A stretch of 64,000 bases of DNA. Source: Raphanus sativus. Lineage: Eukaryota > Streptophyta > Magnoliopsida > Brassicales > Brassicaceae. Positions 48,440 through 60,942 of the stretch are shown in pieces. A program made the position numbers and the translations under genes. Each line of letters begins with the position of its first letter. Position 1 is the stretch's first letter. The stretch spans positions 2,294,263 through 2,358,262 of the forward strand of contig NC_079512.1 of NCBI RefSeq assembly GCF_000801105.2, given 5' to 3'. Below the pieces are notes generated by a model. It made no database searches. It worked only from the letters and a program-made list of their open reading frames with translations, and was not told where the DNA came from.

Positions 48440-50225
48440 ATTTTAAAGTTTTGAATAGTGTGAAACTTATGATGATACAAACTCCGTAGTTTAAAAGTTA
48501 TAAATAAATAAAAAAACTAGCATTATTCTGGAGTATATTTAAATAAAAATGTATTTATATTTTTAGAATTTTTTTCTATTTTTGAGAAAAATATAAATAT
48601 GAACTGGAGATAATTTAAGAATGCTAATTTTAAAAAAATTAATAACTAGATTTTGATCCGTGCTTTTCAGCGCGGGGTTGAATCTTGGTTAGTGAAGATT
48701 ACAATTTCTATACATGATCTATAGATATTTTAAGTTTATATGAAATTTTATGTCTAATTTTGTATTTGTGATTTATTTTAGTTATTTTTTATTATGTGGA
48801 TTACAATTTTGAGAATTCCTAATGATTGGATTCATATTAGGGGTAATATATTTATTTCACCTGTTTATTTAACTTGTTTTGCAGTAATTTTATTTTTAAT
48901 GAGTTAAACTAAAATAGGATAATCAGTTTTTAATCGTCTCATATTGATCAAAATTTATTTAAATTATTTTCTAGAAAATTTTATTTAAAGATATTTTCAA
49001 CCCATCTCTGATTTTATATATACTTTTGTATATTTCATTAATAGCCCAAAAATCATGAGCTTATTTAGTTATTATAAGTAAATATTTACAATTACAATAT
49101 TATTGAAATGGAATTTAGAATGAATTTTTATGAATGTTTTCAATTATTTTATTTTCAAAGATTTAATTTTTATATGTTTCGTGACATGTTTAATATACCA
49201 GATATTATCTTAATGAAATTATAAGGATGTTTTTCTTTGTTACATTGGTAACTCAATTGATATTTTTAAATTCGTTAGTTGTTTGTTAAGTTTATACAAC
49301 AAAATATTATATATATTTGCTAGTTTCCTGATAATCTAATGTTTATATATATACTATCATTTATATTTTGACAAATATTTAGTAATTAATGTAGATTACA
49401 AAATATGATATATATTTGCTAGTTTTCAAATATTTGTTAGTGGAGCTTCACTTTTTGTCGCTCAGTCTCAGTATTTGGACTGAGACATGATGACAAATAT
49501 TAATATCAAATCTATTCACAAAACATTCTAATATTTATTTTCGATGGCTAGGAATGAAATGTTCATTCATTAAGTGTCTAGTAACCTATAACATTTTTGA
49601 TGAATATATTAAGTCTAGGTTCATGCACTGAGTGATTAGCTTAGCATAAGTAGTATGAGTTATGATGAACGAAGACAATCAAAATATTAACTTATTTATG
49701 TTTAGCTCGCGGATCTACCACCATATACTAAGCAAGCTGATTAATCAACCATGAAACGAAAAACATACAGAAATAGAGACTGAATAAAAACATGAAAGAC
49801 GTATGCAGTTTTATGGTCTCGTGAAATTAATTAGAAATTGGCTTATATATGAAGCTCAATAAAGAATTAACTTTTAGAAATCACAAAAGTCATAGGAGGT
49901 TGCAAGTTGTAGATTATACTTTTGGAAGAAACACATGTGATCTCCAATTGTAAAAATTTAACAATTTTATTATAGCTATTTTTAACATCATAAAACACTT
50001 AGACCAACAGATTTTAAGCAAGGATGTAGTTGAGTTCTTTAAGAATGAGTGAGAATCTTTCAATTGAAAAGCAAACATATTTCTTTTTTACTTTTCAATT
50101 ATGAAGTATAAAATTTTTCTTTGGCCAAAAAAAAAAGAAGTAGAATTTTTTTTAAAAAAACTTACCAATGCATTAATTTTCTTGTAATTTCAAAAATACA
50201 TAATTACTTATCACAATATAGCCTT
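48440..50225. other. AT-rich spacer with a Helitron 3' end
   Basis: At 48646-48649 a minus-strand CTAG|T end follows a hairpin of about 6 bp (ccgtgc..gcgcgg, 48658-48675) and the usual aaaat spacer, as at 51968. The corresponding 5' terminus was not found. A small hairpin tctcagtatttggactgaga sits near 49465. Otherwise no gene is seen. Confidence 0.45.
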
Positions 50226-50263
50226 CTCCACCACATTTTTTTTGTCAACGCCTCCAGCACATT
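50226..50263 (-). repeat. Micro-insertion with 12-bp duplication
   Basis: ctccaccacatt (50226-50237) and ctccagcacatt (50252-50263) flank a 14-bp insert that on the minus strand is gcgttgac followed by A6. Confidence 0.5.
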
Positions 50264-50593
50264 AATGGTAGAATCCATGTCAATATAGTATTTTTTACAG
50301 AAAATGGACCACCTATAATATATTGACTACGAGCTTTCACATTATCTTCAGTCTTCACTAGTATCCAAAGTTGCATCTCTAAAAATGCTCCGAGAAAAAG
50401 GAAAAAAAACATAAACTATTTAATAAAAAGACAAAATAATACTCATCAATTTTTAATTTATATAAAGAAAAAAACTTGAATATTTTCCCCATTAATCCAT
50501 TTTTAAACAAGCGTTGATCATTTTATTTATTTTACTGACGAAACAAAACAGAGCACCACATCATTCATAAAGAAACTGTAATTGGTGCATGGT

Positions 50594-51079
50594 TTAGCAA
50601 CAGTTGAAAACATCAGCAGGAACAGTACAAGCAGAAGCCATAAGTGGTTGGTTATGAAACCCTAGATTGACTCCGTCGTAAAACCCTCCTCCGCCGCTGA
50701 CGTAACCGACACCTCCTCCTCCCTGACCCTTCTCCATCCAAAATCCTCCGGCGGTTTCCACAATCTCGTTGAGGGAAGCTAGTCGCTGGTCGAGCTCCAG
50801 AAACTGAGCTCTGAGAACGGAGTTCTCTTCCTCGATAGTGACGTAGTGCTGCCTCGTGACGGCGATCCCCGCGACCATATGGCTGTTTTCTTCGCGGAGA
50901 TGAGCGAGCTGAGCCGTTAGATCGTCCAAATGCTTCTGCTTCCTCATCCTCGACCTCCTCGCCGACTCTCTGTTTGACTCTTTCCTCTTCCTCTTCCGCT
51001 CATCCGACTCAGAACCGTAGTTTTGTATACCGGACGAGCAGTTTCCGCTCGTGGGCGAACCCATTTCAGTTTTATTCAT
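50594..51079 (-). CDS. BZIP44: bZIP44, group S1 bZIP transcription factor
   Basis: Single-exon gene of 161 residues. The basic region RKRKESNRESARRSRMRKQK (with N-x7-R) starts near residue 30 and is followed by a leucine zipper (HLDDLTAQLAHLREENSHM through LRAQFLELDQRLASLNEI). The Gly-rich tail ends VPADVFNCC. Group S1 proteins form dimers with group C bZIPs and bind ACGT-type sites in sugar and energy signalling. From memory it matches Arabidopsis bZIP44 (At1g75390), next to BLH3 in that genome. The upstream conserved uORF at 51226-51351 supports this call and predicts translational repression by sucrose. Confidence 0.93.
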   Translation of the reverse strand: MNKTEMGSPTSGNCSSGIQNYGSESDERKRKRKESNRESARRSRMRKQKHLDDLTAQLAHLREENSHMVAGIAVTRQHYVTIEEENSVLRAQFLELDQRLASLNEIVETAGGFWMEKGQGGGGVGYVSGGGGFYDGVNLGFHNQPLMASACTVPADVFNCC

Positions 51080-51225
51080 ATTTAATTAAAACACACGAAA
51101 TACGACGAAAGTTACGTAAAAACTATATAGTATAGTTTAAAAAAACTATATAGTAGTAGTATGATATACGTATATATATGTTTATATGGTGTGTATATAT
51201 ATATTAGGGTTAAAGGAGAGATGAT

Positions 51226-51351
51226 TTATGAGAAAACATAGAACCAGTAGAGAAAGACGACGGAGAAAGATTGAACAAGATGGGTCCTGCGTCTAAGAGA
51301 GGAGTCTATAGTTAAGCCTGATCTAAGGATTTCACTAATTACCGGAGACAT
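51226..51351 (-). CDS. CPuORF5: Conserved peptide uORF (SC-peptide) in bZIP44 leader
   Basis: A 41-codon open frame in the 5' leader, from ATG 51351 to TAA 51226, about 146 bp upstream of the bZIP44 start. It begins MSPVISEILRSG and ends in the strongly conserved SC-peptide core RRRTHLVQSFSVVFLYWFYV then FS. In S1 bZIPs this nascent peptide stalls ribosomes when sucrose is high and represses the main frame. The conserved C-terminus and stop position are intact, so regulation is expected to be preserved. Confidence 0.93.
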   Translation of the reverse strand: MSPVISEILRSGLTIDSSLRRRTHLVQSFSVVFLYWFYVFS

Positions 51352-51967
51352 GAATGTTTGAACATCAAGATCCAGTTTTAATACAAACACACGGGTTTAC
51401 TTTTTTCTGGCAAAAACAAGAAAAGAGAAGAAGAAAAACAAAGAAGAGGATGGTGATGAAGAAGAGAGTGATAAATGTATTCGAGAGCTAGGGGAGGTAA
51501 AAATTAATAAGGATTTGGGAGGGGGTTTTATAGAATGGGAGAAAGAAAAAAAATAGTGATAGACAAGATAAACAAAGTTTAATCAGAGTATGTTTTTCTT
51601 TTTGAAGAGTACGTGATTATTATGAAAAATAAGTAAAGGAAATTGGGGAAACTGTTTCCAGCTGTTTTGCAATATTTTTTTATTTATGTGTTATGTGTAT
51701 GGGTTTAATTTTAATTAATGATACTGTGAATAACCAATAGTCGTTTTAGACATTTTATATGTAAAGTAAGCTTTTTCGGTACGTATTCTTTTTTAGAACG
51801 TTATAAATTTCTAAATATTCTAGACATATTCTCCGATTTTGTTTTTGTTTTTATAGAATGATATTCTTTTATATTTGAAATGAAGATTTTCTTAAAAATA
51901 CAAATTTATTTAGATTTTATTTATTATTTATTATTTAATGATAATTAATTTGAATTTTATCTATATA
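51352..51967 (-). promoter_or_regulatory. bZIP44 distal leader and promoter
   Basis: Purine-rich (plus strand) tract at about 51410-51560, i.e. a CT-rich leader on the minus strand, typical for S1 bZIPs. A gttttataga motif near 51526-51536, read as tctataaaac on the minus strand, is TATA-like. No further gene is seen. Confidence 0.4.
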
Positions 51968-52417
51968 CTAGATTTTGACCCGCCCTTAAAAGGGCGGGTA
52001 TATTTTTTGTTTTACATTTTCTTTAGAAATTTAATTTTTATATTTGTGTTTTTATTCATATTTTTGTTTTTCTTTGTTTAATATTTGGCTTAAATGTTTA
52101 ATAAGATGTTTTATACCCGTCCTTTAAAATGATGGGTTATAAACAGGAACATGACATATTGATATATGTGTGGTCCAACTATTTTAATATAAATATTAAA
52201 ATCACGTATTAATCATTAAAAATATATATATTATACAATGAACTACACGAATATGACTAAAACACACACAAATATAAAAATTATATTTTAAAACAAAATA
52301 TAAAACATAAAATATATTTACTCTTCTAAGGACGTGTCAAAATCTAGTATTTGTATTAAAATAATTGGACAACGCCTATATCAATATGTCATGTTCTTCT
52401 TGTTTTAATAGAATAGA
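51968..52417 (-). mobile_element. Short Helitron, 450 bp, with opposed inner end
   Basis: Minus-strand 5' end A|TCTATTCTATTAAAACAA (52417) and 3' end CTAG|T (51971-51968) with a hairpin of about 9 bp (cccgcccttaaaagggcggg). Within it, at 52344-52347, a plus-strand end caaaatctag|t points the other way, and the phrase gaacatgacatattgatata occurs inverted at about 52146 and 52397. This suggests one copy inserted in opposite orientation inside another. Confidence 0.6.
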
Positions 52418-53969
52418 TCCTTTACATTTATTTTAAAATCTAATAGAGTTATTTGTTTGCATCCTTAATAATTAATTGTCTCATATAAAGTCTTTTAGAC
52501 TATTTAAAATTATTTATATTAGACCATATTAACCCATTTACATAAATATATTTAACTTTTAAATAATATTTTAAAAAATATTTTAAAATTTGAAAATACA
52601 AAAACTTTATTTTAGAAAAGTTAAATATATTTATGTAAATGGGTTAATATGGTATTCATTAACTTTAAGTAAAATCATATTTAAAGTACGAAAATTTTAA
52701 CGGAATAATACTTACAAAAAATAACATAACCGAATAGTATGTTTCAGATTTCAATCATAATTTCAGTATTTTAACAATTTGCATTTGGAATCAACCCAAA
52801 AGAAAAGAATAAATGTAATTATATATCGTATATATACATCAGATATGTACAATAACTTGTTGTGATTGATACTTCCACAAAGTACGTACATGCAAAAAAG
52901 TCAAATTAGAAAGAAGTGGGCACCGAGAATTATGTGGACAGAAGAAGTTACATTTTTTTCTTTACAGCGAATAGGAAGTTACAGGTTTTACAGTTTAATT
53001 AAAACATGGAAATAATTGATTGTAATTATTTGGACATAACTTACTATCAATTGGACATGTTAAAGAATTAATAGAATAGATTGCTAAAATTATATCACTT
53101 ATTTTTTGCATTTTATATTAAAAATATCAACTTTTAAATATGAACACTGTAAGTTTTTAAGTTTGATGATCATCGTCATTTCTGTATTAGTGCTAGATAA
53201 TCCTTAAAAACACACTAACAATAATAATCGAAACTTTCATTGTTTTTAATTCAAATGATGCATGTAGAGGTGGTAATTCATAATGCATAAAAAGAAAAAA
53301 AATCATAATGCTAGTATTTGTATACGTTTAAAAATTAATTATCATGGTACTGACATCTCACGTGTCTGCTGTGTGCGCATGTCGATATAAATCGCCCAGA
53401 TGGATGTCAGATCGACACGTACCACCTATTATAATTAATAATCAATTTCTTAATAATCAAAATTTTGGTTAAAGCAAACAAGTGAGATAGACGTTAATTA
53501 GAGCATTATTAATTTTTAAGTATCTTACCACAAGTGTCTAAGAAATATAAACTTATTAATTTGAAGTAACTTAATTAATAACTAAATTTAAACCACAGAA
53601 AAAATGTTAAAGTCATTCATAAAGTAACATCTATGCAAGGAGTATCTAACTTTTGATTTTTTTACCTTCTAAGACACAATTTGTCTTTTGAATTACATGG
53701 ATAGACACTTTCCACTTGCCCAACACTTTCCTCTTGTACAAAGTCATCTATACCCTTTTTTTAGTCCACACCACGTTTTGCTAACCACAGATGAATTAAC
53801 CATGGTTAGATAATTTTGAAACTTTTTTTATTCGGTGTCGGACAAACCAAAACACTCCTACACAGTTCCGATCCAAAATCTCACTCCTCTTCTTTTCTCC
53901 ATTAGAGCAAAACCTCTGTTCCATCGACATCCATAGATCTGTAATTTTCGAAGATATTGACGAACTCTA
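52418..53969. other. AT-rich spacer to the left of the coding MULE
   Basis: No gene is recognised. 52535-52650 holds an imperfect inverted repeat around ttaacccatttacataaatatatttaac. The left terminus of the MULE probably lies between about 53640 and 53900 but was not fixed. Confidence 0.4.
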
Positions 53970-56900
53970 ATGGCGAAGAAGAAACCCAAGTCTGCTCAGG
54001 CGGCGGCGAAGAAGAAAGCCGTCCCCTCACCGCATCCCGATCTTCCCCCATCCACTTCAGGTTAAATCGAAGCCACTTCTGCTTATTCTCTTTCGTTTTT
54101 TTGTTCCTTTCTTGGATAAAGTTGCAATTTCGATTTTGTTTGAAGAGAGTTCCTTTCCCTTTTATTTTCCAATTTTAGGGTTTTCTGACTACCATTTTTA
54201 GGGCTTTTTGCTGTATTTGTTGGGGTGTTTAAGATTTAGCAGTAGCGATTTCAAATCTAGGGTTTTTGATTCCCAATTTTGTTAGAGTTTAACTTTTTTT
54301 TTCCAATTTTAGGGTTTTCTTTCTCTGCTTTTTTAGGTGTTTTTGCTGTGTTTGTTTTTGAGATTTACCATTCCCGTTTTCAGATCTAGGTTTCTTTTTA
54401 GGGTTACCTGTTTTTTTTGACTCGAGTTCTTCTAATTTTGTACTAAGAAGATCCCTTACTGTCGTTTACTGTTTATTGGTTCTGAAAAACAAATTACTGA
54501 AGATCAATTTCCTTTAGTTTTGTTTCTTAAGAACCATATTGGACCTCCGGCATTACTTACTTTACTTTTGTTATGTTTCTGAAAAACATATTACTGAAGA
54601 TCAATTTCCTGGTCACACTTTCTGCAGGTACTCAGCCTGATCCGCGTCTCCCTTTGAGGCTTTTTGCGACTGACAGGTTCCCCATAAAAAAGCTCAACAT
54701 ATATTCTTCACCGGAGATCCTCCCTTTTCTTCGTAACGTTCTCAGAGGAACACCGGAGTTCCAGACCATTCGACAGTCATGTTTTGGAAAGCTTTTTGAC
54801 ATCCCAGCACGACAAGCTCCTGTGTCTGCAAAGCTCATTCACTCCTTCCTTACTCGCCAGCTCTTATGTGGGGACGACCATACCCTCTGGTCTGTTTTTG
54901 GTGGGAACCCTCTCCGTTACGGTCTCCAAGAGTTTGGAACCGTAACAGGTCTGAATTGTGACTCTTTTCCAGAAGGCTATCACCCTAACACCTCCAAGTC
55001 GGTTTTTGCGGGCAAAGATGGAGTTTGGAAGAAACTTTTCGGGGACAAGAAGATGATAACTATAGCAGAGCTCTGTCGGATGCTCGAGAAAGACAAGAAA
55101 ATGCCCGGTTGGAAGAAGATCCGTATTGCTCTTATCATCATTGTCGACGGTGTTCTAATTGCTCACAAACAAGTTGCCCGTCCCACTCCTCGATATGTAA
55201 GCATGCTTAGGAATCTCAAATCCTTCTTTGCCTTCCCTTGGGGTAGAGAGTCATTCTTGAAGACAATTTCATGCATGAAACCACCGAAGCCTGCTCCACC
55301 TAAGATCACGGACCCTCTCGCTTGGCTCGTGAAAAAACTCAAGCAGTCATCTTTCCGATTGCAGGGCTTCCCTCTTACACTGCAATTGGTTGCCTTCCGC
55401 GCCATCCCACAACTGCTACAGTTCATCCCTGCTCCCAACGACGACCGCACACTGATGGACCTTGAACAAAAATACCTACCACAGCACGGCTCCATCAAAT
55501 CTAATGACATCTTGCGCGTCGAATTCTCCGAAAATGTAAGGGATCCCCCTAACACACTCTTTTGGTTCTCAATAACATTTGGATATTTTTGAATTTCTGT
55601 CCACGTCCACGTACACTAGGAAATAATGTCCACGTCCACACCTAAAATATTTCAAAATCTTACCGAGAACCTAAAAGATTTTCTCCAGGGATTTGACTTT
55701 CTAATTTTGTTCTCAGCTTGCTTTCTCACCGGTCATACCTATTGAAACTCAACCGCAGCCTGGGTGGGGAGAATGGCCCAATAAAACCAAAGACGATCGT
55801 CTGATTTACATGGAACAATTGATATCTGATGGGTGCAGTTTCAACAAGGCAATGTGGCCTGGTGGGTTAACAACGGAGACTTTGCTTCAGAAGCCTCAAG
55901 ATCGCGGTAACCGTACGGTTAAACATAATCTCACTAGAGTCAAACTGTCACTAAGACCTAAGCCGTTAATCAACAAGGACACGTCTACAAGGAAGCAAAG
56001 ACGCATCAGTTCTTATTTCACACGCTCCAAGGCCAACATTCACACCAACGAAGAACTAACTGAGATTGTCTTGGGTCTTCAACAGCAGATCAACGATTTG
56101 AAGAAATTGCTAAAGAACAAGAAGAGGAAAGCTCGAGGAAGGCAATCGTCATTTAATACACTGCTATATGCTACCAAGAAACATCGGACGTCTACTCAGG
56201 AAGAAGAGAGAGGGACAATTCAACAGGTCAATTCTAGACATACTGATTGTTCTACCTTTATTTCTTTGTTAACTTTCACAGTTACCTAACCAAGTTTCTC
56301 ATGTACCCTTCAACTTATGCTTATAGGATAATCCTGCCACACAACAGACCCAGGATCAACCAGCTGACGTCAATCCCCTACACTTCGATCCTATAAATGA
56401 TCAGGTGATGTGTGCTTCTAGAGCGATTGCATTGTATTATCATGTAAATATAGTAACAAATTCTCTGTCTCTGGCCCCCTGTAGGATCTGGATGATCAGG
56501 AAGAGCCACACTCACCTATCATAAGTCAGTACGCAGCTCATCTCCAGCGCGAGGCGTCTGAAAACGCTATCACTCCTCCATATGAGAAGCACACAGAAAT
56601 CATCCACAACAAATCTGTCCACACTGCCAACTTTGATGACAACACTGAAGTAAATTCAATGCTACTTTTACAGGAAATTATAACTAATCCTAATCCCTTT
56701 ATTAAGCATCTTTATATTTTTCGGATGAAAGGATAAGGATGCTGAAGCCGAGCAGGTGGAACCTGTTTTCATAAAAACAATACGTCCTACACCAATGCTT
56801 TCCGAGATGATCACTGATTTGAACAATTCAGATGACGAGAAGGTGAGGTTTTCCTCACCTAAATCAAATGTGCTTTGCTTGTTCCTTTGTTTGTTCCTTT

Positions 56901-59243
56901 GCTTTTACTGACTTTTGGTTTCTATTCTCTATGCTCATATTTTGACAAACATTTTTTGTTGGACATTGTAGGATGGTTGACTAAAAAACCAGTAGCGAAG
57001 GATGTCCAAATTTTGGGTCCAAACAAACATGCCGATCCCGAGCTGGACACGGATGAGCAGAATGTTATGGCCATGGTAATACTCACCCATAAACCTATGC
57101 AATTCAAAGATGAACTCCAATAAGGCTACTAACATATAACCACTCATTCTCGGGGTTGCACTGTAGGCTGCGGAGGCTATGGATTCCCTTCAAAAACAGG
57201 ATGTCCACAACTCACCTGAACACTTCAGCCAAGAGGATGAGCAGGATGAGCAGGCTGTTAACGCTCAGGTTGTAATATCTAATTAACCAAAGTTTTAAAT
57301 ATTAAAACAGTGAGCAGTCTTTGCACAAATATTCACTCTTCTGAGTTTCGTTCTTCAATGTAGGATGAGGATAAGGATAAGAGGAATCAAGTTCAAGATG
57401 AAGTAAACAACTCAAAAGAACAAGACCAAGAGATCCTCCCTGACGACCAGAATTACATTGGCCAGGTCAGGCTCAATCATACCATCTTTCACATATGTTT
57501 ACAACAAACCAACCTCTGCTCATCACGATAACTTCATGTAACCATTCACTGATCGCTGTTGTAGGATGTGGACGATGGGGATGACCTCAACAAAATGGTC
57601 CACAACACACCTGACCACGAAAACGAAGGCGAGACTCAGTCAATGCGAATTACTGACGATGCCACCGCTGATACAAAGCAGAACACCACCGAGACTCGTA
57701 CTTTTGGGACACTATACCCTGGTCGGTGGGACCCCCCTTCAAAAGTCTATGACAAAGCAGACCACCCAAACAGCCCGGAGATTCATCACATACTCCATCA
57801 TGGTATGACCATATACGACCCAATAAGTCCAGACCCTCCTCTATCTGCAGGTCCAATATTTGACCAAACCGCAGGGCCATCATCTCCAACTGGCATTCGT
57901 TTGCGGTTATCACCCATTCCTTTCACTCCACTGACATCACCGGTCAAGAGCAATGAAAATGGGCTTGGATTTGCGAGCCACTCAGGAACCCCCAATGCAT
58001 TTAAAGCCACGGCTTCCTCGAACTCTCCACCAAGCATCGGTCAACAAACTAATGCTGAGGAGGTATGTCTCCTTAATAGTGGAAATGGAGAATAACTTAT
58101 TGTAAAATCACACTACTAACTTACAGTTTCTTGAACTAAAACAGAACCAGCCTGCAGACGACCCTACAATCGATCTAACAAGCATTAAAGATCCCCCGAG
58201 CCACGTTCCAACACACCTAGAAAACCTTCTGGCTAAGGAATTAATAAGCTCCCCACTAGTACCGGCTTTGGATCTAATCACTCCACTACCAGACAGGGAA
58301 TGGGAGATTTTCGATCAAGTTCTGAAAACCAACATTAATGTGTAAGTTTACTCCCTCAAACATCTTTACTTCTTTGCTGCAAACACTGAAACCTTATCAA
58401 TCCAACTTTAAATAATACATTTCTATGCTTTCACAGGTTCCATAGCACTCCATCTGAATTCGAGTTTTCAAACAAATCTCTCCTCGAAATGGCTAAGCCT
58501 AAACAATGGACAACCACATATGTAAGTATAACTTTTATTATTTTCGGTCTGCTTATTGTCTGCAATTTTGAAGGCTTACTAACATATCCGCTTAAAATTA
58601 TCAGCAAATGGAAATTCTAGTCCACATGATCTCCAAGAGGCACTCCGATATTCTACAGACAGAGAAAGCAGCATTTGCACCTCCAATACTTTGTTCAGCA
58701 ATCGAAGAGGATTTTGATTCTTTCACCAAGTGTGGTAAGAAAAAGAAGGAGAGTTTCGAATGGGACCAGCGATTGGTCGACATCGTGCTCTGCCCAGGGA
58801 AGAAATGGATGGAGGACATCCACACAATCTACACTCCCATGCTGTGGGACGAGTCACACTGGGTTGGGTTAGCAATAAACCTCGATATGGGATTGGTTGA
58901 GGTGCTTGATCCTCTACCCACTTTGCATGGCGTAAGACGCATGGCTAAGTGGATGAAACCGATCCTTGCTTTCCTCCCTTACCTTGTTAAGAAAGTAGCT
59001 ATGTGTGAGCTTACCCAATTCGCAGGTGTGAAGCCGTTTGTCTGCACGCGTATTACAGATATCTACGTCAACCACCGCTCTGGTGACTGCGGCCCTGTGA
59101 CGATGAAGTTCCTAGAGTTGCACGCTCATGGTGATCCACCTCCTGGAATGGCCGGCATCACTGACAAGATTGTGGACAACATACGCATGCAGTACGCTAT
59201 GGACATCTACAAGACTTTGGTCCTTCCAGCTTACTATGACTGA
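53970..59243 (+). CDS. DUF1985 / Ulp1-like cysteine protease of the MULE
   Basis: Thirteen exons, about 1196 residues. Exon 1 (53970-54060) encodes MAKKKPKSAQAAAKKK. Exon 2 (54628-55535) carries the DUF1985 domain (RQSCFGKLFDIPARQAPVSA; LWSVFGGNPLRYGLQEFGTV). Exon 3 (55717-56226) has a predicted coiled coil (LQQQINDLKKLLKNKKRKAR). Short Asp/Glu/Gln-rich exons follow: 56327-56404, 56485-56649, 56732-56842, 56972-57075, 57167-57268, 57364-57465, 57565-58062, then 58145-58341 and 58437-58521. The last exon (58605-59243) is a Ulp1 C48 domain with His in SHWVGLAI (58856), Asp in LDPLP and Cys in GDCGPV (59088). Exon 56972-57075 is 104 nt and would break the otherwise phase-0 chain, so this copy is probably frameshifted or skips that exon. 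Confidence 0.75.
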
Positions 59244-59685
59244 AATCACAGACGAGATGAATCCAAATCCCTTGTCTTGCTATTTTCTCCCCATCTTTTG
59301 TGAAATTTTTTGGGGTTCTCGGAGTACTTACTTATCTTCTTCTTTTGTTTAGCTAATGCAACGGTTGTAGTTTACGCAAACATAACGATTCCCTGAAGTT
59401 TATGCATTCCTATTTAGACTAAAAATTATAGTAAATGTTTGTACAGAAAGAAAAACCAAAAAAAAAAGGAGTGTTACTTTTAGTCCACATCCACAACGAG
59501 AAGACATAATCTAATCAATATCAGATAGACGGAGTTCATTTTAATTATTTTAAAAAGCAAAGACGGACTTCAACCAAAAGTTCTATTTAGCAAAGTCTTC
59601 GAGACCTACAAATCCCTAAGAAATAGTAGCAAATCTAAGAATCAGCGATACTACTCTTCCATTCACAACCAGAATAAAAAAGGAC

Positions 59686-60284
59686 ATGAGCTCTTCAAAT
59701 TCATCCTCAAGGTCTCATACAGGCCGTCAAACCACCGGAATTCCAAAGAGATGTTGGTGTGGAGCGGATGTGACTACATTCGGCGCTCAGACGAAGGAGA
59801 ATCTTTTCCGCAGGTTCTATCGCTGTGAGATTGGGCTCAAGGTAAGATAAACGATTGAATTGCCTAGTTCTCTTACCAATTTTCATATCTGTAGTTAGTC
59901 AGATCTAAAAATCCGCTTCATTAACAGAGGAAAAACGAGCACCATTTGTTCAAATGGGTGGACGAAGCAATTCTGGACGAGGTGACCATTGTTGATGAAA
60001 AACACTCACAACTGCAAGTAGATGTCGACTCTTTCAAGATGCAAACAGCCAGACGATTTGAAAACCAGGCGAAGCAAATCGACCAAACCATTCAACAAAT
60101 CAAACTCCTAATCGCTGAAAACACAGAGAACAGTAAGACCAAGGAGAACTCGACTTTGACCACCGAAGATACTCTAGCATCGGCTACGATGGCCTATGGT
60201 GGGAGCCACCCTTTGACAAACATAGCTGCCGCAGCGTTTGCCCTAGGCGCTATGGCTTGGATCTACTCTAGGATTGCTAACTGA
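59686..60284 (+). CDS. GRF-type zinc finger protein with C-terminal TM
   Basis: Two exons (59686-59841, 59928-60284; GT/AG) give 170 residues. The GRF zinc finger is split by the intron: IPKRCWCGADVTTFGAQTKE and FRRFYRCEIGLK, then HHLFKWVDEAI, with CxC, C and H ligands. A predicted coiled coil (FENQAKQIDQTIQQIKLLIA) and a single C-terminal hydrophobic segment (NIAAAAFALGAMAWIYSRIA) follow. GRF fingers bind single-stranded nucleic acid. Such small GRF-coil-TM proteins are common next to Ulp1-type MULE genes in plants. No defect is seen. Whether it aids transposition is unknown. Confidence 0.75.
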
Positions 60285-60942
60285 AGGTTATCTTGAAAGT
60301 GTGAACTTCCAAACCACCTACTTTTGTAATCTTCGGAATGAGTTGTTAGGGTATCGATTAATATTCTCAGCTATTAATTTGTTTCTAAGTTAAATACAGT
60401 TTCAAAGAAGTCTGTTATGAACTTGAGTATGCACTTTTGCTTCAGTTCCTTATTACTCTTGTCTGTTATAATCCATCGATTGAATTATATGGAAAGGATA
60501 TGCGACCAAACTACTCGTCCACGTCCACAACAAACAAATAAAGAAAGAGGCCTTGTAATACGTTTACAATTTATCAACACACACAGAGACAATCAGAAAG
60601 GGGGATGTAGACAAAGGAACATTTTCTAAACAGGTTACTGTCTAAAAAAAAGGAAATAACTATCAACCAACTTTGTTTCTAATCTAATCTTCAAAGGCAA
60701 TTATAAAGAAACAAAGGGCCATCAACGCATGGGTGTTCCAAAATATAATGTTTCGTGTCTCCAAAACAAGCTCAACAACACATAACCCCCCCAAAAAAAT
60801 TAAACTTGATTTTGGCATTGTCATATCCAAATCAGGTATCCGCAGCTAGTACCAAAAAGGAGAAAAACAATATTCCGGAAAAAAGAGTCTAAACAAGAAC
60901 AACCAACTTGTTCCAAAAATAAAACCCACACAACCACAAATG

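Noticed and set aside
60846..60942. C-terminal extension of the transposase by reading through 61094-61030
   Set aside because: Splicing yields a conserved zinc knuckle; the readthrough tail is unlike the family.
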